From Solimonas sp047605265 (lineage in GTDB: Bacteria; Pseudomonadota; Gammaproteobacteria; Nevskiales; Nevskiaceae), in the NCBI GenBank assembly GCA_047605265.1, contig JASGFY010000015.1, positions 1 to 52,621 on the forward strand: 52,621 nucleotides of DNA, written 5' to 3'. The notes under the pieces were generated by a model. It made no database searches. It was not told the origin of the DNA and saw only the letters and a program-made list of their open reading frames with translations. Position 1 is the stretch's first letter. Every line of letters starts with the position of its first letter. Shown here piece after piece: positions 40,983 through 49,367 of the stretch. The position numbers and the translations under genes were made by a program.

Positions 40983-42653
40983 TCACGGCGCCGTCAGCGT
41001 CGCGCGGATCTGGTGCTTGAGCACCTTGCCCGCATCGTTCTTCGGCAAGGCCTCCCACAGCGCGACCTGCTCGGGAAACTTGTACTTGGCGATGCCGGTG
41101 CCGCTCAGGAACGCGCCGAGGCCGGCGACGTCCGGCTGCGCGCCGGCCTTCGGCACGATGACCGCGACGGCGCGCTCGCCGGTGCGCGCGTCGGGGATGC
41201 CGACGATCGCCACCTCGGCGATCTGCGGATGGCCGAGCAGCAGATCCTCGATCTCCTTCGGCGCGATGTTCTCGCCGTTGCGGATGATGATGTCCTTGGC
41301 GCGGCCGCTGACGACGATGTAGTCGCCGTCGATCCAGCGGGCGAGATCGCCGGTGCGGAAAAAGCCTTCGCCGTCGAACGCGCCGGCCTCGTCCTCCGCG
41401 CGCAGATAGCCGACCAGCATCTGCGGGCCGCGCGCACGGATTTCGCCGCTTTCGGCGCCATCGTCCTGCGTCGCCGGATCGACGACCGCGCCATTCGCCC
41501 GGACCAGACGCACCTCGGCGAAGCCCGGACGGCCGTCGGTGTCGGCACCGTGCGCGGCGTCGCCGGGCGCGGTCGCGCCGACGGTCGTTACCGGCACTTC
41601 GGTCGAGCCGTAGACGCGCGTGACGATCGCGCGCTCGAAATAGGCCTGCGCGCGGCGGATCAGCTGCGGCGGCACCGACGCGCCGCCGCAGATGAAGACC
41701 TTCAGGCTCGGCAGGCGCGTGCCGGCGCGCTCGGCGGCGGCGAGCAGCGCCTCGAGGAACGGCGTCGCGCCGGCCATGTGCGTGATGCGCTCGGCGTCCA
41801 TCAGTTTCACCGCCTCGTCGGGATTCCACTGATCCATGACGACGGCGGTGGTGCCGAGCAGCAGCGGGCCCTCGAAGGCGTAGATCGAGCCGCCGATGTG
41901 GCTGATCGGCGACGGTACGAGGAACTTGTCGCCGGGCGCGATGTGCCAGTGCTCGCCGAGTTGGCGCAGCAGCGCGTGCAGCGTGTTGTGCGTGTGCAGC
42001 ACGCCCTTCGGTCGGCCGGTGGTGCCCGAGGTGTACATCACCATGCGCACCGCGTCGGCTTCGTTCGCGGGCAGCGCCTGCGGCGCGTGCGTCTCGCGCA
42101 GCAGCGCCTCGTACGCCAGATGCGGGCCCGGCTCGCCGCGCAGCACGACGACGTGCGGCGGCTTGCCGATCTGCGCGACGACCTTGCCGAGCATCGCCGC
42201 ATAATCGAACTTGCGGAACGTCGCCGGAATGAAGACGAAGCGGCTGCCGACGTCTTCGAGGATGAACTGCGTCTCGCGCTCGCGCAGCGACGGCAGGATC
42301 GGGTTGACGGCCATGCCGGCCAGCGTCGCGGCGAGGTAGATCGTCGCCGCCTCGTGCCAGTTCGGCAGCATGAACGACACGACGCTGCCGGCCGGCGCGC
42401 GGGCGAGCAGCGCCTGCGCGAGCGCCGAGGCTTCGGCGTGCAGCGTGCGCGCGGTGACGCGGCGCTCGCCGTCGACGAGCAGTACGCGATCCGGCGTCTG
42501 CCGCGTCGCCTGCTGCAGTGCGTCGGCGAGCGTCGTGCGCACCCACAGGCCGTCGGCGTAGGCGCGCGCGGCGCGTTGTTCGTCCCAGCGCAGCGAGCGC
42601 CCGGCGATCAGCTTGCGCTGCGGTTGGGGGATCACGTCTGGATGGCTTGCCAT
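40983..42653 (-). CDS. AMP-forming acyl-CoA ligase (FadD type)
   Basis: The 556-residue ligase has a canonical P-loop MYTSGTTGRPKGV (TSGTTGRPKG at 208-217), the adenine motif RVYGSTEVP, GFFRTGDLARWIDGDYIVVSGR and the catalytic lysine region PKNDAGKVLKHQI. It activates a carboxylate, probably long or cyclic, to the CoA ester. The ATG at 42653 is chosen; a TTG at 42680 in frame has no better ribosome site. It is divergent from the small dehydrogenase at 42803, with a near-perfect 31-bp palindrome between, and is followed by its own dehydrogenase. N-terminal RSLRWDEQRAARAYADGLWVR is typical of ligases in steroid and terpenoid clusters. Confidence 0.92.
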   Translation of the reverse strand: MASHPDVIPQPQRKLIAGRSLRWDEQRAARAYADGLWVRTTLADALQQATRQTPDRVLLVDGERRVTARTLHAEASALAQALLARAPAGSVVSFMLPNWHEAATIYLAATLAGMAVNPILPSLRERETQFILEDVGSRFVFIPATFRKFDYAAMLGKVVAQIGKPPHVVVLRGEPGPHLAYEALLRETHAPQALPANEADAVRMVMYTSGTTGRPKGVLHTHNTLHALLRQLGEHWHIAPGDKFLVPSPISHIGGSIYAFEGPLLLGTTAVVMDQWNPDEAVKLMDAERITHMAGATPFLEALLAAAERAGTRLPSLKVFICGGASVPPQLIRRAQAYFERAIVTRVYGSTEVPVTTVGATAPGDAAHGADTDGRPGFAEVRLVRANGAVVDPATQDDGAESGEIRARGPQMLVGYLRAEDEAGAFDGEGFFRTGDLARWIDGDYIVVSGRAKDIIIRNGENIAPKEIEDLLLGHPQIAEVAIVGIPDARTGERAVAVIVPKAGAQPDVAGLGAFLSGTGIAKYKFPEQVALWEALPKNDAGKVLKHQIRATLTAP

Positions 42654-42707
42654 GGAAACGGGTCTTTGCGGGACGTGCAAAGATACAGGGATCGCGGGTC
42701 CTTCGTC

Positions 42708-42738
42708 AGCTGGTCATCAACACAGTTGTTGACCAGCT
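42708..42738. promoter_or_regulatory. 31-bp palindromic operator in divergent promoter
   Basis: Outer arms agctggtca and tgaccagct and inner arms caac and gttg share one centre at 42723, with 13 of 15 base pairs matching. It lies between the ligase and small dehydrogenase genes, just upstream of a TACAAT -10 box (42761-42766). The segment cacagttgttga inside it is a weaker match to the regulon motif. Confidence 0.68.
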
Positions 42739-42802
42739 TCAAGGCGGACATGGGCCACGGTACAATAGCCGGACTATATAAATATTGGCGAGGCAGAAAG
42801 CT

Positions 42803-43780
42803 GTGGAGGACGACACCCGCTACCATCCCGGCGCCGATCAGCTGGCGCTGGCGGACGCGATGGACGACACCATCGCCGAACTGCTTCCGCTCTCGCGCCT
42901 GCATGCCGCGAACGACGAAAGCGCCGAGACCTGGTCGCATCTCGAACAGGCCGGCGTGTTCGGCATCTGCGCGAGCGAAGAGGCCGGCGGCAGCGCGCTC
43001 GGACCCGAGGAGGAAGCGCTGATCGTGCTTGGTCTCGGCCGCCGGCTCGCATCGCCGGCGGTGCTGGCGACGCTCGGCGCCGTGCACGCAGCGACCGCTG
43101 AGCTTGCGGGCCGGCGCATCGCCGCCGGCTATCGCGACGGCGGACGCGTGATCATCATCGACAGCCCGGGCGCCGGGCACGTGCTCGTGCGCGACGGCGG
43201 CGAAGCGGCCGTGCATGCGTTCGATCCGGCGACGACGAAGGCGCTCGACGATCGCCTGTGGCTGGCTGGCGTGCGCGAAGCGGACCGCCTCGATGCGCCG
43301 CTCGCGCGTTTCGACGCGGTGGGTCTGCTGCGCCTGCGCCTGATCGACGCGGCGGCGCTGGCTGGCATCGCCGAGACGGCGCTGCAGATGGGCGTGGAGT
43401 ACGCCAAGCTGCGCGAGCAGTTCGGCCGGCCGATCGGCACCTTCCAGGCGATCAAGCATCACTGCGCGAACATGGCGATCGCCGCGCGCTGCGCGCGCGA
43501 CCAGGTCAGCTTCGCGGCGACCGCCGTCGCCGGCGGCCGCGCCGACGCGGCGCTGCAGATCGAGAACGCCCTGTACGTCGCCGGCCGGGCGGCGCTCGAC
43601 AACGCCGGCCTCAACATCCAGATCCACGGCGGCATCGGCTTTTCCGACGAGGCCGATCCGCATCTGCTGCTGAAGCGCGCGCAGGTTTCGCTCGCGGTCG
43701 CCGGCGGGCTCGACGCGGCCTGTGAGCGCATCGCGGACATCAAGAACGGTTGGCAGGACGGAGTCATCGGATGCAAGTAG
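42803..43780 (+). CDS. Acyl-CoA dehydrogenase, small partner-type subunit
   Basis: The 325-residue protein is a short, divergent acyl-CoA dehydrogenase: the N-terminal helical domain is reduced, but AKLREQFGRPIGTFQAIKHHCANMAIA and LNIQIHGGIGFSDEADPHLLLKRAQ are typical. These features are those of the non-catalytic or half-active partner in alpha2-beta2 dehydrogenases, and a full-type subunit is encoded at 39805. The GTG at 42803 is preferred because of the spaced GAGG upstream; a TTG at 42785 is an alternative. It overlaps the following SDR gene by 10 bp, indicating translational coupling. Confidence 0.85.
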   Translation: MEDDTRYHPGADQLALADAMDDTIAELLPLSRLHAANDESAETWSHLEQAGVFGICASEEAGGSALGPEEEALIVLGLGRRLASPAVLATLGAVHAATAELAGRRIAAGYRDGGRVIIIDSPGAGHVLVRDGGEAAVHAFDPATTKALDDRLWLAGVREADRLDAPLARFDAVGLLRLRLIDAAALAGIAETALQMGVEYAKLREQFGRPIGTFQAIKHHCANMAIAARCARDQVSFAATAVAGGRADAALQIENALYVAGRAALDNAGLNIQIHGGIGFSDEADPHLLLKRAQVSLAVAGGLDAACERIADIKNGWQDGVIGCK

Positions 43781-44550
43781 CGATCATCACCGGCGCCAGC
43801 AGCGGCATCGGTTACGGCACGGCGCTCAAGCTCGCCGGGCAGGGCATCGCCGTGCTCGGCGTCGGCCGCGACGCCGACAAGCTGGCGAAGCTCGAAGCCG
43901 CCGTCGCCGACCCGTCGCGCATCGCGACGCTCGCCGTCGACGTCACCGCCGCCGACGCGCCGAAGCGCATCGTCGAGGCGGCGCTGGCGAAGTTCGGCCG
44001 CATCGATTTTCTGATCAACAACGCCGGCGCCGGCAGCCCGAAGCCACTGCACGAGACCGACGACGAGATGCTCGACGGATTCCTGAATCTCATGCTGCGC
44101 GCGCCGTTCCGCCTCGCGCGCGACTGCATTGCGCACATGCAGCCGGGCTCGGCGATCATCAACGTGACGTCGACCTTCGCCGTCATCGGCGGCCGCCGCG
44201 GCGGCGCGTACACGGCGGCCAAGGGCGGCCTCAACGCGCTGACCTCGCACATCGCCTGCCAGTACGGCGCGCTCGGCATCCGCAGCAACAACGTCGCGCC
44301 GGGCGTCACCGTCACGCCGATGGTCGAGCACCGCCTCGACGATCCGTTGTTCAAGCGCATCAACGTCGAGATGACGCCGAATACGCGCCTCGGCCAGGTC
44401 GACGACGTCGCCAGCACGATCGCCTTCCTGTGCTCGCCGGGCGGCAGCTTCATCAACGGCCAGACCATCGTCGTCGACGGCGGCTGGAGTTCCACCAAAT
44501 ATCTTTCCGAGTTCGCGCTGACGTCGACGTGGACGCCGGCGGCGAAGTGA
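43771..44550 (+). CDS. Short-chain dehydrogenase/reductase
   Basis: The 259-residue classical SDR has TGASSGIG (7-14), NNAGAG (83-88), the catalytic serine in NVTSTFAVIG, and Y147-x3-K151 in GGAYTAAKGG. It starts inside the small dehydrogenase gene. An oxidation of a hydroxyl group on a ring or a 3-hydroxyacyl-CoA is probable. The C terminus GQTIVVDGGWSSTKY is normal for the family. Followed after 100 bp by another acyl-CoA dehydrogenase. Confidence 0.9.
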   Translation: MQVAIITGASSGIGYGTALKLAGQGIAVLGVGRDADKLAKLEAAVADPSRIATLAVDVTAADAPKRIVEAALAKFGRIDFLINNAGAGSPKPLHETDDEMLDGFLNLMLRAPFRLARDCIAHMQPGSAIINVTSTFAVIGGRRGGAYTAAKGGLNALTSHIACQYGALGIRSNNVAPGVTVTPMVEHRLDDPLFKRINVEMTPNTRLGQVDDVASTIAFLCSPGGSFINGQTIVVDGGWSSTKYLSEFALTSTWTPAAK

Positions 44551-44650
44551 ACGGCGCGTAGAAAATTCAGGCTCCCTCGCCCCTCGAAGCGTGGAAGAGG
44601 GGATTCGTTTTGATAAACAGTTCAGCCGGCTCGACAGTCCGTAGATTCAG

Positions 44651-45778
44651 ATGATCCTCAACGAAACCCAGCAGGCGATCCGCGACGCGGTGCGCGAGTT
44701 CGCGCAGGAGCGCATCCGTCCGCACAGTGCGGCGTTCGAAGAAGCCAAGGGCTATCCGAAGGAACTGTTCGAGCAGCTCGCCGGCCTCGGCGTGATGGGC
44801 ATGACGGCGGCCGAGGAATTCGGCGGCGCCGGCGCCGATTACGTGTCGTACGCGTTGACGCTGATGGAGATCGCCGCCGCCGACGGCGCGCTGTCGACCA
44901 TCGTCAGCATCCAGAACAGCCTCGTCGTCTCCAGCCTGATCAAGGACGGCAGCAAGGCCCAGCAGGAACGCTATCTGCCCGAGCTGATCGCCGGCCGCAT
45001 GATCGGCGCGTTCGCGCTGACCGAGACCGACGCCGGCTCCGACGCGGCGGCGATCCGCACGCGCGCGACGAAAGTCGATGGCGGCTACCAGCTCAACGGC
45101 GCCAAGCAGTTCATCTCCAACGCGAAGATCGGCGGCGTCGCCATCGTCTACGCGGTGACCGATCCGGCCGCCGGCAAGAAGGGTATCACCGGCTTCATCG
45201 TGCCGACCGACGCGCCGGGTTATCGCGTCGACAAGGTCGAGCACAAGCTCGGTCAGAACGCGTCCGACACCTGCGCGATCCGTTTCGACGACGTGTTCGT
45301 GCCGGACGAGCTGCGCCTCGGCCGCGAAGGCGGCGGCTACGGCATCGCGCTCGCCAATCTCGAAATGGGCCGCATCGGCATCGCCTCGCAGTGCATCGGC
45401 ATGGCGCAGGCCGCGCTCGACATCGCGGTCGGCTACGCGAAGGAGCGCAAGAGCTTCGGCAAGCCGATCATCGAGCATCAGGCGGTCGGCTTCCGACTCG
45501 CCGACCTCGCGGCGAAGCTGGAGGCGGCGCGCCAGCTCGTGCTGCACGCGGCGGCGACCAAGGACGCCGGCCTGCCGAGCCTCAAGGAAGCGTCGATGGC
45601 CAAGCTGGTCGCCTCGGAAACCGCCGAGGCGGTGGTTTCCGGCGCGATCCAGACGCTCGGCGGCTACGGCTATCTCGAGGAGTTCGGTGTCGCGAAGATC
45701 TATCGCGATGTGCGCGTCTGCCAGATCTACGAAGGCACGTCGGACATCCAGCGCCTGGTGATCGCGCGCGCGCTCTAA
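44651..45778 (+). CDS. Short-chain-type acyl-CoA dehydrogenase
   Basis: The 375-residue enzyme is a canonical acyl-CoA dehydrogenase: ILNETQQAIRDAVREFAQERI, GAFALTETDAGSDAAAIRT, KQFISNAKIGGVAIVYAV, KERKSFGKPIIEHQAVGFRLAD and the catalytic glutamate E361 in QIYEGTSDIQRL. It introduces the alpha,beta double bond into an acyl-CoA. The family resembles butyryl/short-branched-chain dehydrogenases, suited to late shortening steps. Followed after 42 bp by an SDR on the same strand, then a flavoprotein, forming one operon. Confidence 0.93.
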   Translation: MILNETQQAIRDAVREFAQERIRPHSAAFEEAKGYPKELFEQLAGLGVMGMTAAEEFGGAGADYVSYALTLMEIAAADGALSTIVSIQNSLVVSSLIKDGSKAQQERYLPELIAGRMIGAFALTETDAGSDAAAIRTRATKVDGGYQLNGAKQFISNAKIGGVAIVYAVTDPAAGKKGITGFIVPTDAPGYRVDKVEHKLGQNASDTCAIRFDDVFVPDELRLGREGGGYGIALANLEMGRIGIASQCIGMAQAALDIAVGYAKERKSFGKPIIEHQAVGFRLADLAAKLEAARQLVLHAAATKDAGLPSLKEASMAKLVASETAEAVVSGAIQTLGGYGYLEEFGVAKIYRDVRVCQIYEGTSDIQRLVIARAL

Positions 45779-45820
45779 AAATTTTTCAATTCAGCAAGCC
45801 AAGACAGCGAAGGACGGAGC

Positions 45821-46582
45821 ATGGACATCAAGGGAGTTGCCGCGGTCGTCACCGGCGGCGCATCGGGACTCGGCGGCGCGACCGCCGCGCGCCTCGCGAA
45901 AGCGGGCGCCAGGGTCACGCTGTTCGATCTCAATGCCGATCTCGGTAGGAAGGCGGCGGCCGACATCGGCGGCCACTTCGTCGCCGTCAATGTCACCGAC
46001 GAAGCGGCCGTCGAAGCGGGCCTCGCCGAAGCCGAAGGCCGGCACGGCGTCGCGCGCATCCTCGTCAACTGTGCGGGCATCGCGCCGCCGGGCAAGGTCG
46101 TCGGCCGCGATGGCAAGGCGCTGCCGCTCGGCGACTTCGCGAAGATCGTCAACATCAATCTGATCGGCACGTTCAACGTGCTGTCGAAGTTCGCGGCGCG
46201 CCTGCACACGGCCGAGCCGATCGGCGAGGAACGCGGCGTCATCGTCAACACCGCGAGCGTCGCCGCGTTCGAGGGTCAGATTGGCCAGCCGGCCTATGCG
46301 GCATCGAAGGCCGGCGTCGTCGGCATGACGCTGCCGGTCGCGCGCGAACTCGCGCGCTACGGCATCCGCGTCGTGACGATCGCGCCCGGCATCTTCTACA
46401 CGCCGATGATGGAATCGCTGCCGAAGGAAGCGCAGGAATCGCTCGGCAAGCAGGTGCCGTTCCCGAGCCGCCTCGGCCAGCCGGCCGAATACGCGCAGCT
46501 CGTCGAGAGCATCGTCAACAACCCGATGCTCAACGGCGAGACGATCCGTCTCGACGGCGCGATCCGCATGGGTGCCAAATGA
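45821..46582 (+). CDS. SDR, HSD10-type 3-hydroxyacyl-CoA dehydrogenase
   Basis: The 253-residue SDR shows TGGASGLG (11-18), the segment LFDLNADLG that favours NAD, NCAGIAPPGKVVGRDG, and Y159-x3-K163 in QPAYAASKAG. The middle GRDGKALPLGDFAKIVNINL and the C-terminal ETIRLDGAIRM are characteristic of the HSD17B10-like type that oxidises 3-hydroxyacyl-CoA and hydroxysteroids. It probably follows the dehydrogenase encoded upstream in the same cycle. Its stop overlaps the start of the next gene by ATGA. GACGGAGC precedes the ATG. Confidence 0.91.
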   Translation: MDIKGVAAVVTGGASGLGGATAARLAKAGARVTLFDLNADLGRKAAADIGGHFVAVNVTDEAAVEAGLAEAEGRHGVARILVNCAGIAPPGKVVGRDGKALPLGDFAKIVNINLIGTFNVLSKFAARLHTAEPIGEERGVIVNTASVAAFEGQIGQPAYAASKAGVVGMTLPVARELARYGIRVVTIAPGIFYTPMMESLPKEAQESLGKQVPFPSRLGQPAEYAQLVESIVNNPMLNGETIRLDGAIRMGAK

Positions 46583-47556
46583 CGATCAGGACGCGCTTCA
46601 CCGAGCTGCTCGGCATCGAGCATCCGATCGTGCAGGGCGGCATGATGTGGGTCGGCCGCGCCGAGCTCGCCGCCGCCGTGTCGAACGCCGGCGGCCTCGG
46701 CATCCTCACCGCGCTGACGCAGCCGTCGCCGGACGCGCTGCGCGCCGAGATCGAACGCTGCCGCGGGATGACGGACAAGCCGTTCGGCGTGAATCTGACG
46801 ATCCTGCCGTCCGTGAACCCGCCGCCGTACGCGGAGTACCGCAAGGCGATCATCGACAGCGGCATCAAGATCGTCGAGACCGCCGGCCACAAGCCGCAGG
46901 AGCACGTCGACGACTTCAAGGCGCACGGCATCAAGGTCATCCACAAGTGCACGGCGGTGCGTCACGCGCTGTCCGCCGAGCGCATGGGCGTCGACGCGAT
47001 CTCGATCGACGGCTTCGAATGCGCCGGCCATCCGGGCGAGGACGACATCCCGGGCCTGGTCCTGATCCCGGCCGCGGCCGACAAGGTGAAGATTCCGATG
47101 ATCGCCTCGGGCGGCTTCGGCGACGGCCGCGGCCTCGCCGCCGCGCTGGCGCTCGGCGCCGAGGGCATCAACATGGGCACGCGCTTCTGCGCGACCGTCG
47201 AGGCGCCGATCCACGACAACGTCAAGAAACTCATCCTCGACAACGACGAACGCGGCACGCGCCTGATCTTCCGCAGCCTCAAGAACACGGCGCGCGTCGC
47301 GGCCAACAGCGTGTCCGACGAAGTGGTCGCACGGCTGTCGAAGCCGGGTGCCGTGTTCGAGGACGTACGCGAGCTGGTGCCGGGTGCCAAGGGTCGCGTC
47401 GCGCTCGAAACGGGCGACATCGACGCCGGCTTGATCTGGGCCGGCCAGGTGCAGGGCCTGATCCACGACGTGCCGACCTGCAAGGCGCTGATCGACCGCA
47501 TCGTCGGCGACGCCGAGCAGATCATCCGCGGCCGTCTCGCGGGCTTCGTGAAGTAA
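46579..47556 (+). CDS. Nitronate-monooxygenase-family FMN oxidoreductase
   Basis: The 325-residue TIM-barrel flavoprotein matches the 2-nitropropane dioxygenase/nitronate monooxygenase family: HPIVQGGMMWVG, AAVSNAGGLGILTA, FGVNLT, the histidine H151 in DGFECAGHPGE, and IPMIASGGFGDGRGLAAALALGAEG for FMN. Many members do not act on nitroalkanes; some are NADH-linked enzymes in CoA-dependent ring catabolism, such as IpdC in actinobacterial steroid degradation. Its translational coupling to an HSD10-type SDR favours such a role over nitronate oxidation. This is inference from context. Confidence 0.85.
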   Translation: MTIRTRFTELLGIEHPIVQGGMMWVGRAELAAAVSNAGGLGILTALTQPSPDALRAEIERCRGMTDKPFGVNLTILPSVNPPPYAEYRKAIIDSGIKIVETAGHKPQEHVDDFKAHGIKVIHKCTAVRHALSAERMGVDAISIDGFECAGHPGEDDIPGLVLIPAAADKVKIPMIASGGFGDGRGLAAALALGAEGINMGTRFCATVEAPIHDNVKKLILDNDERGTRLIFRSLKNTARVAANSVSDEVVARLSKPGAVFEDVRELVPGAKGRVALETGDIDAGLIWAGQVQGLIHDVPTCKALIDRIVGDAEQIIRGRLAGFVK

Positions 47557-47616
47557 GCCTGCCGGGCGGGGTGGAGGCGCTTGCGGCGCCTTGCCGCCGG
47601 ACGCGGCGGAAAACGC

Positions 47617-47646
47617 TTGAAATGGCCGTCGCCACAGGCGTAGATT
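47617..47646 (+). promoter_or_regulatory. Putative promoter of the second Rieske gene
   Basis: TTGAAA (47617-47622) and TAGATT (47641-47646) are separated by 18 bp. The regulon motif follows at 47669, downstream of the expected start of transcription. Confidence 0.4.
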
Positions 47647-47668
47647 CCATCCTGCAGTTGATAGTGGT

Positions 47669-47680
47669 CACTACTGTTGA
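47669..47680 (+). promoter_or_regulatory. Regulon motif, copy B
   Basis: The sequence cactactgttga, preceded by agtggt, is identical over 12 bases to copy A on the other strand at 2611 and matches copy C at 49362 in 15 of 17 bases over the longer context. It lies 77 bp before the second Rieske gene. Confidence 0.5.
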
Positions 47681-47756
47681 ATAACGGACGCGGCTCGACG
47701 GCAGGCCGCCCGGCCCGCCAGGCTCCACGGCTGCGGGCTTTACTGGAGGAAGTGCG

Positions 47757-49178
47757 ATGTCCGAACTGGCGCAAAGAGCGGCCCTCAAGCATTCGATCGG
47801 CGGCGGCGCCGCGTGGCCGCCGAGCTGGAACACCATGCCGCACGGCATCAGCGTCGGCCGCTACATCGATCCGGGCTTCACGAAGCTCGAATACGAGAAG
47901 CTGTGGAACAAGGTCTGGCAGGCGGCGGCGCGCCTCGACGAAATTCCGCGGCCCGGCGACCACACGGTCTACGAGATCGGCGACCAGTCGGTGATGATCG
48001 TCCGCGTCGACGCGGACACGATCAAGGCGTATCACAACGTCTGCCCGCATCGCGGCACGCAGCTGGCCGACGGCTGCGGCACGTTCGAGAAGCAGCAGAT
48101 CATGTGCCCGTTCCACGGCTGGCGCTGGAATCTCTCCGGCGAGAACCAGTTCGTGCTCGAGCGTCAGGAGTTCCGCGGCGGCCAGCTGCAGAACAGCGAC
48201 GTCGCGCTCAAGCCCGTGCATTCGGCGGTCTACGCTGGCTTCGTGTGGATCAACCTCGACCGGAATCCGGCGCAGACCTTCGACGAGTTCATCGCGCCGG
48301 TGCGCACGCTGTTCGACCGCCTGCAGATCGACCTGATGCGCCATTACTGGTGGAAGGCGATCCCGGTCGCCGCCAACTGGAAGATCGCGCAGGAAGCGTT
48401 CTTCGAAGCCTTCCACGTGCCGGCGACGCATCCGCAGCTCGAAGTGCAGGGCGCGAAGGTGGTCAGCGGCGAGATTCCCGAATCCGAGTTCACCGCGTTC
48501 ACGCACCGCGGCGTCGTCTACGAGACTTTCGAGAACGGCCACGGCCGCTTCTTCGGCACGCGCACGCCGATGCGCGGTCAGCAGAACAACCAGGTCAGCA
48601 GCGACGCGGTCGAGAACATGGCGGCGCGCCTGTCGCTGCTCGTCAACGGCATGGACGCGCAGGTGCTGCAGAAGGACGTCGACGTGCTGCTCGAGCTGAA
48701 GGGCAAGCCGGTCCCGGCCGACTCGAGCCTCGGCGGCGAGTACATCAAGGCGCTCTACGCCAGGGCCGCGGCCGAGAAGCGGCCGATGCCGGCGCCGACG
48801 CCGGAGGCGCTCGGCATGTGGGGCGGCGAGCTGTTCGTGTTCCCGAACCTGATGATCCTGCCGCAGGCCGGCAACGCGATGATCTACCGCGTGCGGCCGG
48901 ACGGCGACGATCCGAACCGCTGCGTGTTCGAGATCATGTCGACGACGACCTGGCCGGAAGGCCACCAGGTCGAGCGCGCGACGGTGACGCCGGTGACCGA
49001 CCAGCACGATCCCGAACAGGTGCTGCTGATCCCGCGCCAGGACCTCGGCAACATTCCGCGCATGCAGAAGGGCCTGCGTTCAAAGGGCATCCGCCAGACC
49101 TGGCTGGCGGTCGAGCAGGAAAAGATCATTCTCGGCATGCATCGCGAGCTCGACCGCTATCTGCGCGACGAGATCTGA
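47757..49178 (+). CDS. Rieske non-haem iron oxygenase, alpha subunit
   Basis: The 473-residue oxygenase has Rieske ligands C96-x-H98 and C117-x2-H120 (VCPHRGTQ and CPFHGWRW, the canonical spacing) and a catalytic iron site NWKIAQEAFFEAFHVPATH with H220 and H225. The C-terminal PRQDLGNIPRMQKG is the family motif also seen, in altered form, in the paralogue at 2750. A strong GGAGGAAGTGCG precedes the ATG, and a strong terminator follows. No beta subunit, ferredoxin or reductase is nearby. It shares a leader motif with the other Rieske gene and with the following TonB receptor, suggesting joint induction by the same substrate. Confidence 0.93.
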   Translation: MSELAQRAALKHSIGGGAAWPPSWNTMPHGISVGRYIDPGFTKLEYEKLWNKVWQAAARLDEIPRPGDHTVYEIGDQSVMIVRVDADTIKAYHNVCPHRGTQLADGCGTFEKQQIMCPFHGWRWNLSGENQFVLERQEFRGGQLQNSDVALKPVHSAVYAGFVWINLDRNPAQTFDEFIAPVRTLFDRLQIDLMRHYWWKAIPVAANWKIAQEAFFEAFHVPATHPQLEVQGAKVVSGEIPESEFTAFTHRGVVYETFENGHGRFFGTRTPMRGQQNNQVSSDAVENMAARLSLLVNGMDAQVLQKDVDVLLELKGKPVPADSSLGGEYIKALYARAAAEKRPMPAPTPEALGMWGGELFVFPNLMILPQAGNAMIYRVRPDGDDPNRCVFEIMSTTTWPEGHQVERATVTPVTDQHDPEQVLLIPRQDLGNIPRMQKGLRSKGIRQTWLAVEQEKIILGMHRELDRYLRDEI

Positions 49179-49191
49179 GGCCGACATCCGG

Positions 49192-49219
49192 CGCCGCACG
49201 CACTGTGCGGCGTTTTTTT
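49192..49219 (+). terminator. Rho-independent terminator
   Basis: Perfect 8-bp stem cgccgcac/gtgcggcg with a 5-base loop, followed by seven T residues, 14 bp after the Rieske stop. Confidence 0.88.
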
Positions 49220-49367
49220 GCGCGATCCGATCCGCGGGACGGTGACAGCCCGGGCGTCGCCGCGCCTCCGGCAGTGCCGCCCGCGGCAATAATGATACGT
49301 GCCGGTTGCATTCATCGACGATTCGTCGCACCGTACGAAAAAGCCCTTATCAATGCGGGCAAGTGGT

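Noticed and set aside
21529..47556. Complete steroid C/D-ring (HIP) degradation cluster
   Set aside because: Some families overlap (heteromeric dehydrogenases, NMO-like flavoprotein, crotonase), but IpdA/IpdB-type hydrolases, the ketosteroid dehydrogenase and the meta-cleavage dioxygenase are not in the window, so the assignment cannot be made.
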